NCBI GenBank assembly: GCA_017544105.1
Contig: JAFYEU010000075.1
Span: 1-36,656, forward strand
Reading direction: 5' to 3'
DNA from: Bacteroidales bacterium
GTDB lineage: Bacteria > Bacteroidota > Bacteroidia > Bacteroidales > WCHB1-69
Length of the DNA: 36,656 nt
A program made the translations under genes and the position numbers. Under the pieces are notes generated by a model. That model worked only from the letters and a program-made list of their open reading frames with translations. It was not told the origin of the DNA and made no database searches. Numbering within the stretch: position 1 is the first letter of the stretch; every line of letters begins with the position of its first letter. Below are positions 33,987 through 36,656 of the stretch, piece after piece.

Positions 33987-33994
33987 TATTTTTG
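33987..33994 (+). promoter_or_regulatory. -7 box TATTTTTG for rhodanese and nqrA
   Basis: Exact TAnnTTTG, 72 bases before the rhodanese ATG, in the 228-base divergent gap between galK and this gene. No clear -33 element. Confidence 0.6.
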
Positions 33995-34065
33995 CGGCCT
34001 TAAATACAAAGACCATTCTTGTTCTGATTTCATTTTAATCCTACACAATATAAAACACGATCTTT

Positions 34066-34464
34066 ATGAAAAAAATCCTCTCCACACTCATCCTTCTGTT
34101 CTGTATCGCGGGTGCCGCCTTTTCCCAAGAGGTGAAATTCACCTCCATGGACAATGACGCTTTCGCCAAGCTCATCAAGAAAAAAAGTGTCCAACTTGTG
34201 GACGTGCGAGATGCAAGGCAATATAACAAAGGTCATATCAAAGGGGCCATCAACATTGAATTTTCATCCAAGGGATTTGACCGCAAGGTATCGGAGCTTA
34301 AGAAGAAAAAGCCCATCGCCATCTATTGCAACTCCGGACGCAGCAGCAAATCAGCGGCCAAGAAGCTCATCGAGTTAGGTTTCAAAAAAGTGTATGAGCT
34401 GGACAACGGTTTTCGCAAGTGGGATGGCGCCAAAGAATCGTCTGCCAACAATAGTCAGCAATAA
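34066..34464 (+). CDS. Periplasmic rhodanese-like sulfurtransferase
   Basis: The 132-residue protein has a signal peptide (1-20, 'LSTLILLFCIAGAAFS' then Q) and one rhodanese domain (about 25-125). 'VQLVDVRDARQYNKGHIKGAINI' is the family entry motif, and the active-site loop is 'YCNSGRSS' with C88, followed by 'LIELGFKKVYELDNGFRKW'. Single-domain exported rhodaneses carry sulfane sulfur to unknown acceptors. Its stop lies 15 bases before nqrA, so the two are probably co-transcribed, though no functional link to Na-NQR is known. Confidence 0.93.
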   Translation: MKKILSTLILLFCIAGAAFSQEVKFTSMDNDAFAKLIKKKSVQLVDVRDARQYNKGHIKGAINIEFSSKGFDRKVSELKKKKPIAIYCNSGRSSKSAAKKLIELGFKKVYELDNGFRKWDGAKESSANNSQQ

Positions 34465-34479
34465 TTGAAGAATCAACCC

Positions 34480-35823
34480 ATGCATATTACCATCAACAAA
34501 GGGTTAGACCTCAGATTAGCAGGCGCCGCACCCGACATACGGCTGGACTTTGCTTTGCCAGAGACATTCCACATCTGTCCATCGGACTTCAGATGGATAA
34601 AACCCCAATTGCTGGTGCAGGCCGGCGACCACGTGGAAGTCGGCAGCCCGCTGTTCCACGACAAGCAGGATGAACGGGTCGTGATTGTTTCGCCCGTGAC
34701 CGGCACCGTGCAGGAGATTGTGCGTGGCGAGAAACGAGTCATTGAGGAGATTACGATTGCCCGCGATGTGAACGCGCCCACGAAAAAGTCCGTCCTTTTC
34801 GACCCGCCAACCACTGGAGATGAGGTCCGCAAACTGCTATTGCAGAACGGCTTGTGGCCTTGCTTGCGACAGCGTCCCTACTCCACCATTCCGGATCCAG
34901 ACGCGCAGCCCAAATCCGTCTTCATCCCTTGTTTCGACAGCAACCCGCTCGCCCCGGACTTCCATGTGCTGATGCGCGGCAAAGAGGATGACTTCCGTTA
35001 CGGACTGCAGATGCTGCAACAGGCTGCCGACAATGCGCCCATACACTTGTGTGTGCGAGAAGGAGCTGACAACCAGCTCTTTGAATCTATTGAAAATGTG
35101 CAGAAGCACTATTTCAGAGGTCCGCACCCTGCCGGAAACGTCGGCACTCAAATTCACCGCATAGACCCCATCGACAAGGGCGAAACGGTGTGGTTCCTCG
35201 ACCCGCAAGAGGTGGCCCGCATCGGCCGGTTCTTCTCCCGACATGTCCTGCAATTCGATAAGACAGCAGTGCTGACGGGGCCCGCCGTCAAAAGCGCCGG
35301 CTACTTCGACACGGTTTACGGTGCGGATCTGTCCATGCTGTTCGCTGACAACCTCACACAGGAGAATGTCCGCATTATCAGCGGCAGCATACTGAGCGGC
35401 AGCAAGTTAGGGGACTCCCCCACCCTCGCTTTCCACGACCGGCAGATCACGGTCATTGCGGAAGGAGGCCAACGCGAAATCCTCGGATGGCTGCTGCCGG
35501 GGCTGAAGAAGTGGAGCCTCTCGCACACCTTCCTCGCCTGGCTCACGCCCAAGCGCCCCTATGCGGTCAACACCTCGCTTCACGGTGGCCGCCGCACCGT
35601 CATGATGACCGACGTCTATGACAAGGTCTTCCCCTTCGACCTGATGCCTCTGCAGCTACTCAAGGCCTGCGAGATCAAGGACATCGAACAGATGGAAGCC
35701 CTCGGCATCTACGAAGTCGATAGCGAGGACTTCGCCCTCTGCGAACTCGTCTGCCCCTCGAAAAAGGAATGGCAGCAAATCGTCGAGGACGCCCTCTTGG
35801 AATTAAAAATGCAGGATCAATGA
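34480..35823 (+). CDS. nqrA: Na+-translocating NADH:quinone oxidoreductase subunit A
   Basis: Subunit A of Na-NQR, which oxidises NADH, reduces quinone and pumps sodium at the inner membrane; NqrA is the cytoplasmic, quinone-interacting subunit. From the ATG at 34480 the product has 447 residues and begins 'HITINKGLDLRLAG', matching the usual 'KITKGLDLPI.G' start. 'VQAGDHVEVGSPLFHDK', 'SPVTGTVQEIVRGEKR', 'GPAVKSAGYFDTVYGADL' and 'FLAWLTPKRPYAVNTSLHGG' are also characteristic. An upstream in-frame TTG (34465) is less likely. In most Bacteroidetes nqrB follows immediately; here a hairpin element and a GH29 gene follow instead. Confidence 0.95.
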   Translation: MHITINKGLDLRLAGAAPDIRLDFALPETFHICPSDFRWIKPQLLVQAGDHVEVGSPLFHDKQDERVVIVSPVTGTVQEIVRGEKRVIEEITIARDVNAPTKKSVLFDPPTTGDEVRKLLLQNGLWPCLRQRPYSTIPDPDAQPKSVFIPCFDSNPLAPDFHVLMRGKEDDFRYGLQMLQQAADNAPIHLCVREGADNQLFESIENVQKHYFRGPHPAGNVGTQIHRIDPIDKGETVWFLDPQEVARIGRFFSRHVLQFDKTAVLTGPAVKSAGYFDTVYGADLSMLFADNLTQENVRIISGSILSGSKLGDSPTLAFHDRQITVIAEGGQREILGWLLPGLKKWSLSHTFLAWLTPKRPYAVNTSLHGGRRTVMMTDVYDKVFPFDLMPLQLLKACEIKDIEQMEALGIYEVDSEDFALCELVCPSKKEWQQIVEDALLELKMQDQ

Positions 35824-35880
35824 TAATAGATATCTTCCTTAAACAGCCTCGGAGAGGCAAAACGCGCGAAGCGCAAGTAA

Positions 35881-35910
35881 CCCCACACAAGGCGAAGCCG
35901 CAGTGTGGGG
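35881..35910. repeat. REP-like hairpin element after nqrA
   Basis: Outer arms CCCCACAC (35881-35888) and GTGTGGGG (35903-35910) enclose an inner GGC-GAA-GCC stem-loop. Parts recur close by: CGAAGCGCA at 35867 and 35961, CAAGTAA at 35874 and 35950, and another GTGTGGGG at 35970-35977. The clustered half-sites resemble bacterial REP/BIME elements. No T tract follows, so it is not a standard terminator. Confidence 0.6.
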
Positions 35911-35990
35911 CAGGTCACGGCAGACAGTTTCAGACTGCGGAAACAGCGACAAGTAAGATACGAAGCGCAGTGTGGGGCGCGATCCTAATC

Positions 35991-36656
35991 ATGCTCCTGC
36001 TGGCCGGATTGACGACACAGGCCCAAACCCAGCCCACGTGGGAATCCCTCAACCAGCGCGGCTACCCGCAGTGGTTCCAAGACGCGAAACTCGGCATCTT
36101 CATCCACTGGGGACTCTACTCCGTGCCCGCCTACGCCTCCAAGGAGGGCTACGGCGAATGGTTCTACCGCGGGCTGATGCAGAAAGTGCCCGAGCGGACG
36201 CGCATCATGAGCTACTACGCCGACACCACCAAGCCCGTCTTCGACCAATACAAGGAGCTCACCAAATTCTGGCACGCAGAACTTTGGAATCCCGCCGATT
36301 GGGCGCAAATGTTCGAGGATGCCGGCGCGAAATACGTGGTGTTGGTCACGAAACATCACGACGGTTACTGTCTGTGGGACAGCCAGTTCCAGCCCGAATG
36401 GAACAGTGTGGTGAGCGGTCCGGGACGCAACATCGTGGAGGAGTTGACCACGGCGGTTCGCGACAAGGGACTGCGGATGGGCTTCTACTACTCGCTGCCC
36501 GAGTGGTCGAACCCGCGACACATCTGGATGGTCGATCCAGACAACGAAATCGGCGACTCCGTCGATAACTACATGGTGCCGCAGTTCAAGGAGTTGGTGG
36601 GCCGTTACAAGCCAGACCTTCTCTTCTCCGACGGCGACTGGAACAACACGGCGGAG
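35991..36656 (+). CDS. Alpha-L-fucosidase, GH29 (3' truncated by window edge)
   Basis: Exo-glycosidase that removes terminal alpha-L-fucose from glycans. The frame is open to the window end. After a signal-like hydrophobic segment ('LLLAGLTTQAQ') come 'WFQDAKLGIFIHWGLYSVPA', 'AKYVVLVTKHHDGYCLWDS', 'RDKGLRMGFYYSLPEW' and 'PDLLFSDGDW', whose first aspartate (codon 36630-36632) is the GH29 nucleophile position. The start is uncertain: ATG 35991, GTG 35970, or ATG 35820 overlapping the nqrA stop as ATGA. The last adds about 57 residues translated through the REP-like element. The basic residues (KIR) needed before the hydrophobic core lie upstream of 35970, so the signal peptide may have been altered by the repeat. 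Confidence 0.9.
   Translation, partial: MLLLAGLTTQAQTQPTWESLNQRGYPQWFQDAKLGIFIHWGLYSVPAYASKEGYGEWFYRGLMQKVPERTRIMSYYADTTKPVFDQYKELTKFWHAELWNPADWAQMFEDAGAKYVVLVTKHHDGYCLWDSQFQPEWNSVVSGPGRNIVEELTTAVRDKGLRMGFYYSLPEWSNPRHIWMVDPDNEIGDSVDNYMVPQFKELVGRYKPDLLFSDGDWNNTAE

Noticed and set aside
33838..34065. Possible RNA gene or riboswitch in the galK to rhodanese gap
   Set aside because: Only promoter-like AT-rich sequence was seen; no conserved structure recognised.
35972..36568. Plus-strand frame overlapping the fucosidase
   Set aside because: It is out of frame with the clear GH29 sequence and has Arg/His-rich shadow composition.

Overview
The window looks like a chromosomal segment of an anaerobic member of the order Bacteroidales. 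The evidence is the Bacteroidetes-type -7 promoter box (TAnnTTTG) in front of many genes, two secreted proteins with C-terminal type IX secretion (T9SS) sorting domains, a PorE-like envelope protein, DUF3078 and DUF4271 genes, the short Bacteroidetes form of the primary sigma factor, and the gene order DUF4271-hemD-rnpA-yidD. No rRNA, tRNA, CRISPR array, phage or transposase was found. Most of the content is housekeeping; the accessory signal lies mainly in repeats and in a few degenerate or atypical genes.

Layout. 1-6840 (+): a PorE/OmpA-like protein cut by the window edge overlaps murC; then come an orphan promoter with a possible small RNA, an AT-richer unknown gene on the minus strand, ddh with pckA, and a small HAD-like gene flanked by heptad repeats. 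6925-10089 (-): a 1054-residue modular T9SS-secreted adhesin-like protein, separated from the HAD gene by a bidirectional terminator. 10274-12349 (+): mnmE and a Nudix/winged-helix protein. 12353-24049 (-): rpoN, asnS, rpoD, a DUF3078 beta-barrel, a metal-site-degenerate arginase homologue, topA, a RibF-like FAD synthetase without its kinase half, and pheT.

24115-28512 (-): yidD, rnpA, hemD, DUF4271, a small T9SS cargo protein, an RluA-family pseudouridine synthase and panB. 28513-28872: a tandem duplication of a 118-bp unit built from helically spaced GCGGAA motifs in inverted arms, then a strong terminator. 28873-33837 (-): a galactose cluster read right to left: galK, a frameshifted four-helix-bundle gene, a sugar nucleotidyltransferase, galM and an MFS sugar transporter. 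33987-36656 (+): a periplasmic rhodanese, nqrA, a REP-like hairpin element and the start of a GH29 alpha-L-fucosidase that runs off the window.

Functional links. MurC and Ddh both feed peptidoglycan synthesis. The PorE-like protein would anchor the T9SS that exports the two sorting-domain proteins. The gal cluster imports, mutarotates and phosphorylates galactose, with a nucleotidyltransferase where GalT might be expected. The most notable non-gene signals are degenerate repeats of strict 7- or 8-base period at gene borders, the GCGGAA repeat block and the orphan promoter after murC.
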